Source: Aphidius gifuensis
Taxonomy: Eukaryota > Arthropoda > Insecta > Hymenoptera > Braconidae
Direction of reading: 5' to 3'
DNA: 64,000 nt
NCBI RefSeq assembly: GCF_014905175.1
Contig: NC_057788.1
Span: forward strand, 22,042,154-22,106,153
The notes under the pieces are model-generated. The model was not told the origin of the DNA. It made no database searches and worked only from the letters and a program-made list of their open reading frames with translations. Both the position numbers and the translations under genes were made by a program. Within the stretch, counting starts at the first letter, position 1, and every line of letters begins with the position of its first letter. Below are positions 12,861 to 26,311 of the stretch, one piece after another.

Positions 12861-13392
12861 AATTCTTTGATACCTTTATATATTCCTGCTGAGTTTATGG
12901 AGATTTACTTTAACAATGACTTTAAAAAAGAATAAGAAAACTTTATATTTTATTTTTTTTTCTGTACTTAATATATAATGATTTTTTGCTAACTGCACGA
13001 GTAAAGAATAGTATAATGGATATTCAAGTATTTTTGGATTTCTAATTTAATTATAAATAATATTTTTTTTTGGAGCTAAAATATTTTTACGATTTTATTT
13101 GTGATCGATATTGTGCTGGGGTAAAAATTTGCTTGATTATTTGATGATTATCTAATGTCGAACTCTTGAAAGCTCGATGAAAATAATAAATTTACATGTC
13201 AAATTAATTCATGGTATAATTAGATCCATGATTAATTTTTTTTCCAATAAAAAAATTACTTGGTTAATTTTTTTGATTCGACTAGTCTTATCTGTATATT
13301 TTTTTTTCATTTTTTTGATTTTTTTTCTTGACAAAAATATGCAAGTGTATTTTTCATTTTAATAGTACAATTTTTTTTTAATTGTGTTGCAG
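12860..13392. other. AT-rich stretch upstream of an exon-like segment
   Basis: Mostly T-rich. The last 30 bases form a plausible polypyrimidine tract and end in TTGTGTTGCAG, a good 3' splice site consensus at 13,392. The plus-strand opening at 13,177-13,362 is Phe-rich low complexity. Confidence 0.5.
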
Positions 13393-13432
13393 ATGGAATT
13401 GCATAATTGTTGCAGCATCAACTGCAGTAAGG
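13393..13432 (+). other. Exon-like segment 1 (40 bp), paralogue of 32,847-32,918
   Basis: A splice acceptor (TTGTGTTGCAG) precedes a 40-bp segment that ends in CAGTAAGG directly before the donor GTGAGTTT. The final 18 bases match the last 18 bases of the segment at 32,847-32,918 at all but two positions. The donor and the words just downstream (TTCTGTCAAAT) are also shared. A second possible donor, GTAAGG, overlaps the end. The segment is 40 bp, not a multiple of three, while its partner is 72 bp. If both end in the same frame, they share a Ser-Thr-x-Val-Arg ending. It may be a microexon, a non-coding RNA exon or a decayed duplicate. Confidence 0.35.
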
Positions 13433-14345
13433 GTGAGTTTAGAAATTTATAAAATCTATTTTATTATTATTTTTAGATGACCAAATTCTTTAGTATCGTT
13501 TCAAATATTTTCTGTCAAATATTCGAGTCGTTTGAACTTGCGTTTACATTTGGGTGTGTGCGGTTAGAAATCTGTTTCAGAATATAATTAAGATTGGTTT
13601 AGCTAAAGCGAGATTGTTATTAACTGTTGAACCAGTTTATTATTTAAATAAAATTGTTTTTTTTTATTTCGGCTTGTTGACAATTGTTGCACAGTGAAAA
13701 AAGTGAGTAGGAAATTCCAAGCGTTTAAATATTCGAATGTAATTTAAAATCCATTCGAAAAAATTCGATCACCTTGTCATTTGAAATATCATCGATACCT
13801 GATATATTTTAAAAAATAAAAAAGTAAAAGACAGTTTTAATAAATCTAAAATATGATTGTTTTTGCATATAATATGTAAAGCTTTTAAATGAGACCATGT
13901 GAAGTTAGCAGTTAGCAAGTTATAGCAACGATAGTAAATAAGTAAAGTTTGTTTAAAACTTCTAATAGGGATACCTCTACCACACTATTGCAAAGGATGA
14001 AGTACAAGGTTTGAGGTTACTCTGATGAACGGACTTACTTCATACAGGTGTAGTAAATTGAATTGAGGAAAACGTTGACAACGCTTTCGTTTTATTTCTA
14101 ATGTTTGTCACATGTATATCACTTGCATCACCTTCCCTTATTCAGCATACGTTGTAAACTCCCTCGAAAAAAAAGTAAAAAATATATACATAATAGAATT
14201 TTATATAGGGTAACGCCCTTTTTTTCATATAAGGCTGTGGTGACAGTATATATTGTGATCTAGGCGGGACTATTTAGCTTTTAAATCCATCCCCTTTTTC
14301 ATTCAAAAGTTCTAAATTTATAGCACAGATGACGACACCTTTGAG
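13433..14345. other. Intron-like stretch with a mixed-composition patch
   Basis: AT-rich sequence follows the donor, then a more balanced patch lies at about 13,900-14,340. All frames are closed. A weak resemblance to the upstream exon border (TTGTTGCACAG followed by GTGAGTAGG) occurs near 13,685-13,712 but is too short to support another copy. Confidence 0.45.
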
Positions 14346-15640
14346 AAATTTTTTTTTTTTTGACTTATTGCTTATATAAAGTCATGATATATTAATCTGT
14401 CAACAATTTTAAAAATACAATTAACTTTAAAAGTATAAACTTTAAATTTATTCATAATAATTTACATGAATATTTTCATCATAATTTAACATTAAAAAAT
14501 AATAGAAAAATATCTTATTTAAAATTCTATCAAATATTAATATTTTTCAGTATGTTTATAACAAAAAAACTATCTTCATATTCAATAATAACGTTTGTAA
14601 AATTTATTTATCAATAAAATAAATATTGAGACAGCTCTTCTCATATAAGGGTAGAAAAAATTGGAGCAAAGATCTCTTCTTTGTCGATCGTACTGTAGGG
14701 GTTCGTGATATATAATTACGCAATCTAAGATCTTTCTAGCATCTGAGTAGTGGTGCCACCTATATTTATAAAAGTTTGCAGAAAAATAAATTAACAAGTT
14801 TCACAAATCTTACGTTGGAGGTCGCTTAAATCATCAGATAAAAAACGATACATCAATTAAGGGGTAGTTTGCACCCAGTCGTTTTTTTTTTTTGCTCTTT
14901 TATTTTTTTGTAGCCATACAAACCCTCAAAGTTTCTGCTCGGTGAACCATATTGTACTAGGGTCACGATGGGTACTCTTGGTTAACTTTTTTTTTTTCTC
15001 TTTTCGTTTTTTTTTTTTATTTTCATTCTTGCTCAAGCTAGTATTTCTTCGCTAAAAAAAAACCACCGTGATAATCATTTTATATATTGTTTTTTTTTTG
15101 TATTATAAATTAAACAGAGAAACTTTTATTATTATTATTTTTCTTTTTTTTTTCATCGTCTGAGAATTGTAATGATCCAGAGGCTAGATTGAGAACGCAT
15201 TTGACTTCCCCTTCTGTAAATTTTGACTCGACGTTGAGATTAATTTTGACTGAACAGAGACTAGCTCTCACTGATTGCTTTGCGAATTTTCGTGAAGCTT
15301 TTTAGTATTTTTTTTTTATATTTTGAAATATAATCACAATTTATCTATCTTGATATTATATTAAAAAAAAAAAAAACAAGTATATTATAATTTATAGAAA
15401 TTCAATTTCTTATATATAAATAAATTGCCAACTCAAGTGAAATTATATAATTATTCTAAAAAAAAAAAGAAGAATAAAATGTTAAAAATATACTCTTGTT
15501 ATTTTACCATAATAAAAGTAAAAAAAAAAAAGAATACTTGGTTATTATTATTTGTATATTTTTAAGACATCTGCAATGAACATGAAAACGTCTTTCCATT
15601 TGTATATATATTTATATATGTACATATAACAAGAATTGTT
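14346..15640. other. T-rich non-coding stretch
   Basis: Long T-runs occur at about 14,349, 14,882, 14,988 and 15,010. The minus-strand opening 14,582-14,797 has no recognisable family. No gene is supported. Confidence 0.6.
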
Positions 15641-16345
15641 GAATGAAGAATGACCGAGAGTGGTAGTTCGCTATGAGAAGAAAGGAACCAAGGTATACCG
15701 CTTAAATATATATATAGCGAGCGGGGGGTTAAAAGAGAGGAGGGCTATCCAAGTAAAAAGGGAGAAAATAAATTGAAAGCAAAATTGTACTCGCAGAAGA
15801 AAATGGAATTATTCTTCGCCGCTGTTCCAACAAGATACGAAGAAAAAGAGGTAGATAGTGAATAAAAAAAAAAAATAAATAAAAAAAAGATAAAAAAAAA
15901 ATGGTTGGCAGGGGGTTGGTTGAAGCTTGGGGTGTTGAAAAAGAAAGGGTAAGGTTGTCCGAGATGAATTCGGGCTCCATTGTGCCCGCCGGGAAGAAAC
16001 GAAAAGAAGAATAGTTGCTTGAATGTAGATGATAAAGAACGGAGAAAGAATAAGGCTGTTGGGGGTGAGTGATATAGCGGTACGACAGGGTGGAAAGTAG
16101 GGTGGGAATATACTAACTGTAGGTTGTTTGAGAAAGAAGGCAGACGTTACTTGAAAAGGCACAAGAAAGGTAGCGAATTTCAAGATATTTTCTTCTTGGT
16201 ATACTAGGAATTGAAAAATATAAAAAAATAAAATGAAAGAAATAAAAAAAAAGATAATGAAAAAAAATAAAAGTAGGGAAAAAGTTTCTAGCAACCCAGA
16301 CCGGATGGTGCGATTACCGGGAATAGAAACTCGCGTACCTCGCTA
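15641..16345. other. Purine-rich island 7
   Basis: For about 600 bp the plus strand is strongly biased to A and G, with GGGG runs at 15,722 and 15,911. The long minus-strand opening across it (15,809-16,294) is a consequence of this pyrimidine bias: it encodes Phe, Leu and Ile homopolymers and is not a gene. Such asymmetric tracts can form triplex DNA and are often nucleosome-poor. Confidence 0.5.
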
Positions 16346-18165
16346 GTTGGAAGAATTTTTTTTTTTTTTTTTTTTGAATTTTTTTTCCATTTATTTTATT
16401 TTTTCCAATTTTCTTTTTTACTTACGAATGAACGAATGCTTTTTATTCAGAAAGTTGGTTCCACAGAAAATTTCTTGCTATCGAGCGATTTCGTGGAAAT
16501 ACCTATCATCTTTTTTATACTCAAATAACTAGAAAGTCAACCCAATTACTTTCGTATTTAATTTTTATAAAACTTTGCATTTTCAATTTTTTACTCTTTA
16601 CCAAAGTTTTAAATTTTATAAAGATCAGTAATCAAAAATCAATCGTATTTATATATTTTTTTTGATCCATTATAAATAGTTACTATCTTGAAAAATTTAA
16701 TTTGCTTACTATATTATATTTGTAAATTTCGAGTTATCAATGCATGGAGAGAGAATTTATTTAATTCAAATTATCTGAATGATATTAAAATGATATAATT
16801 GAGATAAATGAATTATTTCTTTCAACTAAATACAGATTATTTTACTAAAATAGATATATAATTAGTAAAAAATAAAAACTAAAAAACAATTTATTTATTT
16901 GAAAGCTATATTTGTCAAATTATTTTTAATGTTTTTTATTTACTGCGCATATACGTGTAAATATAAAACGCGGTAAAGAGAACACGTGAGTTAACTTGGT
17001 CACTCGAAAAGTGTTCAAAATAAACAGGATGTTTCTTTTTTAATCAAATGCAATTGGCATTTGAATTTGTTTTACATTATTTACAATTGAATACAGCTAA
17101 TTATTAACTAAACAATTAATTGCACATAAACACTGAAACTCTTTTTTTTATTTCTATAAATAGTTATGTAATTATTGATTAGTAACCATTATGCATAATA
17201 AAAAAAAAATTTCTATCGCAATTATTAATAGATATTAGTAATTATAAGAAGAAAAATTTTTTTTTCATGTGATTTCAAGAGATAAATTTTCTGATTTAAA
17301 AAAATCAAAATTATAATAGAATGCTAAAATAATTTTAAATATAGTTTTTAAATTCAGGTTACAAGTGCTCTAGAAATATTTTCAAAATTTGAATTTGTAA
17401 ATTTTCAGTGTTTTTGTTACTTTGTATGCATACTCTTATTCAGCTGTCCATTTTACCACGTGTTTTATCATTTTAGTTATGTGAATGAGCAGTTTGTAAA
17501 CCACTCAATAATATACATATATATACTTGAACATAGACAAGTAAACTAAATCATACTTTGAAGACTTATTTACAATAATTAGTATCATAATATTAATAAA
17601 AAAACTCGATACCATTACCCATTGATTGGCGTTTATGATTTTTCTTTGTGGTTTGAAAGATAGTGAAATATATAATTACAAAGAATAAAGATTTCAAATA
17701 AGAGACTCTTTGAAATATCATTTTAGCTATAGTAGCTAAATTCGTTAATGGTAGAGCAATTAATGGAAAACACGGATGCAGTATAATTATATTATTTTCA
17801 CGCCAATCACATCAGCCAAGAAAATAACATGGATGTTTTTTATCGATACAAATATCAATATGTGTGAAAGTACCTGTATACAAAAATAAGAGGGAAAGAG
17901 TTTATAATTAAATAACTCAATTACACGTGACAGACAGATATATATATAAATATTAAAATAAAAACTCACATGTTTTTTAAAAATATCAAAATTAATTATG
18001 TAATGTAATGATGATTTTATTTTACAAAATTGTGATATATTTTTTATCATTATATTTTGTAATATAAACTGGCTAAAAAATATGATAAATATGATATTAA
18101 CCAAAATTTTTTTTATCGAGATGAAAATCACAAAAAGAAGAAAAAAAAAAAAGCTTTATCCATTA
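16346..18165. other. AT-rich non-coding stretch
   Basis: It opens with a 20-base T-run at about 16,355. The rest is AT-rich, without a supported frame. A minus-strand opening of 114 codons at 17,787-18,131 is Ile/Phe/Lys-rich and matches no family I know. Confidence 0.6.
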
Positions 18166-18515
18166 AAATATTCTCTGAGAGGTTCGCATCCATCTTGCCG
18201 ATATTATTGACGTTTTGTGCCACCCCTAGTTTTTCTACCCTCTTTTTTCCCCCTTTAAATTCAAACTCTCTCGTCCAGGACCAAGAGGGTGGGTTGTAGA
18301 AAAGTAGTATAAAATTGTTTGTCTTCGTTTTTCATTGGATATTTTTATATGATTTTTCTCACTTTACTTGCTGAATGCTTCGTGCATATCTCTGAGAAAA
18401 CGAGGGATGGAAATTGTGGGGGTGTCGCGGGGGGTGTTTAAAAGACCAAGAGAAAGTAAGACGGCTCTTATTCGCACGAGCTTTTTCGAATACTCTATTG
18501 ATTGAGCCTTGATAG
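18166..18515. other. GC-richer island 8
   Basis: The island contains CATCCATCTTGCCGAT near 18,188 and GGGGGTGTCGCGGGGGG near 18,417. The minus opening 18,364-18,606 has no recognisable domain. It is a candidate regulatory segment by composition only. Confidence 0.45.
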
Positions 18516-20030
18516 AAAAAAAAATAAAATAAATAAAAAGAAAAAGACGAGAAAAAAGAAATATAAAAGTTATATTCAATAAAATCAAAATGTCATAGAC
18601 ATGCAAACGGACGTGAAAGCGACATTATTGTATGTTTTTTTTTTTCAAATGAAAAATTAATTTATCATAACCAAGATGATTGTGAGTTGATGAATGGCAC
18701 ACAAGCCTATCAAAAATTATCATCATCCAGAAGATATAAATCATAAATATATCAAAAAAACATTCTTTTTTTTCTTACGTTTATTTTAAAAAATCTAGCC
18801 TCTTTTTATTTTTGTCTATTCACTTTTTTTTGTATGAAATAAAAAATGCTAAATGGATTTTTTCTTTTGTGTTTCTTATGAATAATAAAATTCTAGATAA
18901 ATATAATCCAAATTAGTTAGTTTGGTCTGGTTATTAATTCAAACTGGGGGTTAGTCGACTGGTCACTTTAGTGGTCAAACGACTTTGAGATAGCAAGTGA
19001 TTCTGGAATGTTGTTATCATCTATGCAACATCTGATTTAACTCAATTTCATAAATATAAATATATAAAATTTAATAATATAAATTAATAGTTATTATATT
19101 TATTAAATAAATCATATTTTGACAAGAAATAAATTGTCATTGATAGTTTAATAATTATAATCGTGAATATATCAAAATAAAAGTACAAAGAAGTCAAAAA
19201 ATATATTTTTTTTTTCTGTAAAATAACCAACGGCTAATTGGTAATTACGAATAAATGTAAAATTTATTCTGCATGTATAAATGTAACAAGAGTCGGCAAA
19301 TGTATATACAACCAATCAAGTTAAAGAGTTTTTGTTTACTAAATTTGCATGTTGTTTGAATGACGAAATTTATATCAAAAGAAAACAAATGAAACTTGTA
19401 AGTCGAATTGATAATTTGGCATATTTCAGGCAAGTGTGTTAGTATAACACGATATCCGTTGTGACAGACAAGAGATGACTCTATACAAAAGATTATTCAC
19501 TCTCGAAATTTACTTGAAACATATAAAGCTATTTTTAAAAATATAGAAAAAAATTTAAAGTTTACAAACTACGTAAGTTTATAATAGAAAAATCGTTTGT
19601 AAAATATATTTAAAACTTTTGTCATTGGTCCAGTAAATTGTCCCACGTTTTAAAATAATTTTGAAAAAAAAAGTATAAGTGAATTTTTGTGTCTATAAAA
19701 AAAATTAACATAATAGATATCGTTTCGATTTGATAGTTGAATAATGAAAATTAAAATTAATGTGAATGGCTATACAGTGCTGAGTGGTAATTGATTGTCT
19801 CTAGAGCTTAAAATATGTATGCATCATAGACTCTACTGACTTTCAACTTTAATATTAAAAATATGAATTTTTTATTCAATTTTTTATGAAATAAATAATT
19901 ACAAATGATTGGTGAATTTAGTCTGTGTGTAAAAATCAAAAATTAAAATATTTTAGCTAACAATTTAGAGCGTCTTTCTGTCTTTGAAATCGCCAAGAAT
20001 TAATGAAATTTTTCTTCTTTTTTTTTTTTA
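18515..20030. other. AT-rich non-coding stretch
   Basis: It contains GTCGACTGGTCACTTTAGTG near 18,954, with two TGGTCA words. No gene is supported. Confidence 0.6.
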
Positions 20031-20365
20031 TGGCTATGCGTATATACCCTTTGGTATAAATTGGTTCTTTCATTCTGCGCGTGCGGCAATGATTTTTTCG
20101 ATCCTCTTATTTTCTTCTTCTTCTTTTTAGCTCAGTGCTTTTATGGTGGAGAGAAAGTAGCCAGACTTACTTGCCTTTTTTTTTTCCTTTTTATTTTTAT
20201 TTTTTTTTTCTCAAACCAACCCCATTTCTTCAGCCCCTGCATCTTTTAAAGACAAGAGTGGCACGCAGAGGGACGCAAATTAAAATTCTCGCTATTTTCT
20301 ACCGTTTCTTATTTCCTTCGGTGGTTCTCAACTTTTCATTTTTTATTGTTATTTATATTATATAG
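20031..20365. other. Pyrimidine-rich island 9
   Basis: The plus strand is strongly C/T-biased. The two overlapping plus frames (20,061-20,249 and 20,135-20,365) are Phe-rich translations of this bias and are rejected as genes. Confidence 0.5.
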
Positions 20366-21055
20366 AATATCCAAGTATAAATATTAAATAATTGTAAAGC
20401 TTTTTCTTTAATTTCAATGATTTTTAAAAATAAAAAAGTACAAGAAAAATTAAAAAGTTTTCATGACAGAAAAAAAGTTATTAAATTTATGAATATTATT
20501 TATTTAAAAATAGTAAATTTAAATTAAATTTTTTTCATTTTTATACTCTTTATTTTAAATAAACATGAGAAATATTAATTAAAAAAATTATTTGCTTTAT
20601 ATTTGAGGTCTGTGACATGCACAAGTACTTTATGAGAAGAATAAAAAATTTATTTCTATGAAATCAGTCATCTGAATTTTTTATGTTTTTTTTTTTCTAA
20701 ATAAAGAAAATGTTTTTATTCCGTTATAACAAATTTTTTTCTTACTGTAAATGATGAAAAAAAAAAAAATTTTTTTTCGAAATTTTCACAAAATGATAAT
20801 TTAAAAAATAAAATATATTTATTTTTAAATAATTAAATTTTTCTTCAAGTCATTTTCAATTAAATTTAAACAAATAATTTTATGATGTAGAAAATTAGAA
20901 ATTATAATTTTATTTAAAAAAATATAAATTTATATTTGTTGGATTTTAAAGCTAAATGTCTTTTTGTCAATAAAAAAAAAAAAAAAAAATTATAAGCGCT
21001 ACATTTAACTATAAAAAAGCAACGGACTCAAACAGATTAAGGATTTTCAAGTTAA
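20366..21055. other. Extremely AT-rich stretch
   Basis: This is among the most AT-rich parts of the window, with abutting A- and T-runs near 20,757-20,777 and an A-run near 20,972. No feature is supported. Confidence 0.65.
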
Positions 21056-21440
21056 ACTGAAAAACATAAAAAGATCTCTGGATGATGGCAGAGAGAAGAA
21101 AAATAAGAGACAAATCGAGAGTGAGAAAAATAAAAAAAAGAAATTATGAAAAAGAGAGAACGATACATTAGGGAGGATTCGACGTAAAAGAAAGTGGGTA
21201 TGAGGTGGCTTTGGTCGGAGCTTTTTCCCTTCTTATCTGCTTGGTCTTCGTTCTTCTGGCCGGAGGGAGTTTAGTTTTTATAATAAAGGACCGTAATTAA
21301 TGCCGCCTTATTCCACCCAACCAACTTACCCCCGCCGATCTTTTTCTGCTGTCTTCCTACTTGTCCACCACTCAACTTTCAACTATATAACCCTCCATTG
21401 CTGTATTCATCGTCAGACTGGTCGAGAAAACACTATAGGC
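21056..21440. other. GC-richer island 10
   Basis: The left half is purine-rich (GAGAGAAGAAAAATAAGAGA and similar), and the right half has CCCCCGCCGATC near 21,330. All frames are interrupted. GAGAG words are present, which are GAGA-factor-type sites in insects. Confidence 0.45.
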
Positions 21441-22300
21441 TAACTTTTATTTTATTTTTTTCTTTTTATCCTCAGTAAATCTTTAAAAATTTAATTTCCC
21501 CCAGCAAAATTTCCAATAAAAAATGAAAAAAAAAACTAAAACAATTTATTATTTTTTATTTTTCTTAGTTCTTTAAACATTATTTTTTATAATTTTATAA
21601 TATTCATCGTCTTGAGTCGAGCCATGAACAATCATCAAATTCTTTTAAACAAAACTTTTTAAATTAAAACTATATTATATAAATTTTATTTTTTTTTATA
21701 TTGAAATTTTTTTTTCTTATTAATTAAATACTTTTTTTTCAACTATAAATATAGCGATGAATTAACTTTAATTTATATCAATCGCAATTATACATTACAT
21801 AATAAAAATAAAAAATATTGATTAACATAAAATTTAATTTAACCAATTTACTTTGAATTATAATTAATATATTAATTTTTATTTAATTCACAAAACTTTG
21901 ATTTATTTTTGTATATTAGCTTGCGAGCACATATAGTTTACAACAAAAATATCAGTGTCGATAAAAAACTAAACATTAAACTAAATAACTTGATGAATTC
22001 AGCAAAACTTTTAATTGATCTATTGACAAAATATTTGATAATTAATCGAAACTAATTATTAACAACAAAACCATTACTTCCTTCAAGTCTATTAAATAAT
22101 TTTTTACTAATTATTATGGTATCTTAAAGTATATAAAAATTTCAGCAAAGTAATATCATACACCTCGACAAATTGCGACCCATGATTATAATAATTTTTC
22201 AACAATATTTTTCATTTATTTTTTTTTTCTTTTCTCGTTATAGCTAGTAAAAATTTTGTCCCCTTTTTTAAACTTGAATAAAAATTATATAAATCCGTTA
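21441..22300. other. Extremely AT-rich stretch
   Basis: No open frame, RNA gene or structured repeat is apparent. Confidence 0.65.
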
Positions 22301-22790
22301 GCTATATAACCGGTTTTGCAAATTCATACAGGGTTGTGGACTAGAGACGAGGTCATCTACCATATATATTGAGGTCAAAAAAAAAAAAAAGAAAATAATA
22401 ATAATGCGTACGTGCACATATTTACCTGTGTAAATAAAATTTTAACAATAGATTTATATAAAGAAATAAAAATAGAAAAAGAGAGATGTAATATTGATCC
22501 CCTTATCTAATTCATTTTTGCCTACCTACTCTGGCTATATACCTAAACAACTAGTATATACCTATCTCAAATGGACATCTGGTCATCGAAATTTAAAGAA
22601 AAAATAATAGTAAAAAACTTGCCTGACCAGTTCTAGAATATTATAACATCCTATGTTCCCTTTGGTGGCCCGTGAATCATAAACCTAGAAGAGGGTATAT
22701 GCTAATGAGCAGCCCATTGGGCTACCCTTTTTCTAACTTAACCCTTTCGGCCTACAGGGTCATTTTTGAGAAACGAGTTTTCGTACAGAT
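22301..22790. other. GC-richer island 11
   Basis: The island contains the palindrome AGCCCATTGGGCT near 22,711 and several TGGTCA/TGACCA words (22,569 and 22,624). No coding frame is present. Confidence 0.45.
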
Positions 22791-23590
22791 TTGTTGTTTT
22801 TTATTTCATTTTATTTTCTCATTCTATCACTCTCATTTTGATTGTTAAATAAATTCAATAGATTTTTTTTTTTTTTAATTCACATTAAATGGCAACTCTG
22901 TCCCTTACCTTAAATTCAATGGACATAAATATCAAAGTAGTGGGGATGATCAACGATCAAATTTTGTTAGCCTACACTTTGGTCAAGCCAAGAGACATTC
23001 CTTGTTGTGGCTGCCTGAAGTTGACATCATAATTTTTTATTTTATATATGAGCTATGATTAGATAACAATTTTGATGATCCATGAAAAAGTATTGAGAAT
23101 AAAATAAAACAACTTTATATTAATATGTAATTTTCTATTCGAATAATCGGCCAAGTTTTGACGTGATATTTGATTTATATAGTTTACAACAAGTTTCATA
23201 TAGTGTTAACAATTGAGTGAGTCTCAACTTAGATTATAGAAGTGAGTGGTACGATCAATGAGAAACAGGACAGTGGAATTTTCATTCGTATTTTGTTTAG
23301 CTCATTTGACATATAGACTCAATATTTATGTAAAATCATACCGTCGATACATTTTCTTAGAAATAAAAATATTTAAAATTATATTTTTAACTCTTGTTAA
23401 TAAATTAATTTATATTTTATTCAAAGATAATTACATTTATATTTTATTAAATCAATTTATAATTTACACTTTTTCGCGATATAATAAATTTAATAAATTT
23501 AATATTTTATTATCGAATAAATATATAATGTTTTTTTTTATAATTTAAGAATGATAATTTATTGTGTTAGAAATATTATAAAAAAAAAAA
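22791..23590. other. AT-rich non-coding stretch
   Basis: The plus opening at 23,246-23,548 is rich in Ile, Phe, Lys and Asn and turns into A/T-encoded low complexity. No gene is supported. Confidence 0.55.
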
Positions 23591-24080
23591 AATTTTTAAA
23601 ACGCTGAATTTTATGAAAGCTGTCGTCGTGGCAATTTTAACTGTCAAATTTTTGAGGGGAGGTTGTTTAAGATGAAAAAAAAAATTAAATAAATAAAAAA
23701 AAATATAGCAGGAGGCCGACCATTTTGCTGGGGCAGACGGTTCTGAAAGATTTTCCATCCACCTACCCTTCCGTTATACTGCCAAGTGGGCCGGAATTGA
23801 GTGTGGAAGGGATAGAAAACACTAAAGATTTGTAGGGTGAGAGGGTGTAAATAAGTGAGATAGAAATACTTAGTCTTTGTAGGGGTAAAAATAAAATAAG
23901 GAAAGAATGATAGGGAGGTTTTTCTGACGTTAACTCACCCCTTATCCACAGATTTTGTTCGTCCGCCTACGATCTTTCTTTAAAACTCCCCTACCCAATT
24001 ACATTTGGGGTTGATATTTTCTTTCTTTCTTTTTCTCATTCTAATTTTTTTTTTTTCTTTCTTTCTTTTTTTTTTTCTGC
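23591..24080. other. GC-richer island 12
   Basis: It contains GGAGGCCGACCATTTTGCTG near 23,711, followed by a purine-rich run and then a pyrimidine-rich CTTTCTTTCTTTTTCT tract at about 24,018-24,070. The minus opening 23,576-23,758 is low complexity. Confidence 0.45.
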
Positions 24081-25365
24081 TGATGATTTCAGAAAATCAA
24101 AGCAGATAAAATGGCTCTCGACTAATACTCAAAATATAAACTTTCGTAATTGGTAACTGCTTATAAAAGCGTGAGACTGGCAAGCCGAAATGAAATGAAA
24201 AAAGATGAAATAAATAACTCATAAGAACCTTTAATCTATGTAAGAAAACCTTGATCGTGTTTTTTGATAAGTTTGATTCATTGCTGTGATGATTAGTTTT
24301 TATCTTAAGAACTCGTAAAAAATGGGTAAAAATATATACGGATGTATCGTTCTTTGTTTGATGATCAACTAATTGATGATGGGTTTCTTTATTTATGTAA
24401 AAAAACATTTCATACTGAGCTTTGCATTACTAATATCTAAAAATATAATAATTTTGACAGCTAATTATTACATAATCAATCGGAATTATTGTTCGGTCCG
24501 TTACAAGTTTTTTTATTTTTCTATTTTTACTTTGAATTGTTTAAGTTGTCATCACTACTAACCCAAAGACAACATACATATTTTTTATTTTATATGAAAC
24601 AAAAATATAGCCAACTTCTGGACCACAATAATTGTATGAATTTTTTATATTTAAATAATATTTATTTATGTTAAAAATTTTGAGAATCTAATGTATATCA
24701 AGTTTGCCAATTTAATTGCCAATATAAATTTTTTACTTGTTACAGTAATTGACAGAAGTAAATATTAATATTTATTATATTTTCAAACTCAATTCAATCG
24801 AGTGGTCAATTAACTTTCCATTCTAAAATAAAAAATTCATCAACTAGATTTATATAATTATTATACTAAACTCCAAGTAAATTGTATTCAAATTCTATTT
24901 TTAAATTCCAAGCTAAATTGAATTTAAATCGATGACACGTATTATTGATACCTCAAAATAATAAAATCAACAACATTAAAAAGTACAAGTATATTTTTAT
25001 TATTCAAAGTAAAAATAAATAAACAATAAAAACTTTTTTTTTTTTTAACATTTCCAATCACTCTTACATGATTAATACTAACATTTTTTTGAATTTTTTA
25101 CAAGCGAAAAAAAATAAAACAAATTACGGATAGTGAGTGTTAACATTTATATGTAAATACAAATGTAAAATGTGTGCTTTTCTAGACAACATATTCACTA
25201 ACATTATTGAATGTTGGTAAATATATGTATCATTGACATTTACCTGAGAGCATTAGCATAAATGTATACTTATACTTGAATACATGATGAGCTGCGTCCT
25301 TGTGTGTATATACATGAAAAAATATTATCGAACATGACGACATATCATTGGCCAATATAATAAAT
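24081..25365. other. AT-rich non-coding stretch
   Basis: A minus opening of 103 codons (24,097-24,408) and two short plus openings are present. None shows a family, a signal peptide or convincing splice borders. No gene is supported. Confidence 0.55.
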
Positions 25366-25810
25366 TAAAAATATCTTGGCTTGCGCGAAAACTAAACATT
25401 CAATTCTTTCGTATTCTTATTGATTTTGTACCGGGTGTAGAACAGCTAAGGGGTGCCAACTGGAGTTTTTACCCCCACTGAAAGTATCGATCACCCCGTC
25501 TCAGTTTTCTCCTACAATACTCTTTTTCCTTTGGCTCCCAACACCATTCACCCACCGCGTTCTTCCCCTTATCTACTTCCTTTCTTGAATTGCGAATCCT
25601 TTACAGCACTTTATATTATATGTATATTTAGAGTGAATATTTTACGTTGCTACCCCGGCCAGTACTTTTTTCAAACTTTTTTCCTTTTCCTTTTCATTTT
25701 TTTTTTTTTTTTTCATAAATACAATGCACAAAGATCCCAAGGTAACAACGTAAAATTCACGAGAATATACTATTTTTATGGCAGACTTTATACAATTTTC
25801 TCATAGCAAG
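25366..25810. other. GC-richer island 13
   Basis: The plus strand is open from 25,453 to 25,806, but the first codon is an alternative start. The translation becomes a Phe run at the T-tract near 25,690-25,713. No family is recognised. It is probably a pyrimidine-biased island. Confidence 0.45.
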
Positions 25811-26030
25811 TTATTTTTTTTTATTTTTTTTTCCATTTGAAGTATTTTAATTCTACAGTTTTAATTGTCTTCATGATGTACAGTTAAAAAAAAAATATAC
25901 ATGTTCAAGAAAATTAATGATAGGTCATTTATTTTTATGGCAATAATTTTCTTTTAATTTAACCATTTAAAAATCCATTAGATGCTTTGGTTTCTAGATT
26001 TCGTCGGTTTGTTTTTTTTTTCACATTTAA
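25811..26030. other. AT-rich spacer
   Basis: Nothing is supported. Confidence 0.6.
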
Positions 26031-26311
26031 CCTCCGGTCAGAAGTTCAAAAAAAAGAAGAAAAAAAAAAATGAATGCGGGTAAAAAAAAAAGTGCGAACC
26101 GCATGGCAAAATAGAATAAGGGGATAATAAGCTCTCCCGTGGTGAGTGGCTTGACTATATGAGTGTTGAAAAAAAAAACAAACTGGAGGGTGTAAAAAAA
26201 AGCCGCGATAGTGGCCACCTGTTAGAAAAAACGTTGGCGTGAGGTAAAAAAAAAAAAACCTTAGGGGATAAGGATACAAAAAAAAAATGTACATAATGAA
26301 AATAAAAAAAC
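26031..26311. other. Island 14, A-runs alternating with GC patches
   Basis: Short GC patches alternate with A-runs of 8 to 12 bases. The two minus-strand openings (26,027-26,218 and 26,046-26,321) translate the A-runs as Phe blocks and are not genes. Confidence 0.45.

Noticed and set aside
15809..16294. Longest open frame in the window (161 codons, minus strand)
   Set aside because: It translates a purine-rich plus-strand tract into Phe, Leu and Ile runs. It has no domain and no codon structure, so it is a composition artefact.
20061..20365. Phe-rich plus frames with Cys near the start
   Set aside because: They are direct translations of T-runs in a pyrimidine-rich island.
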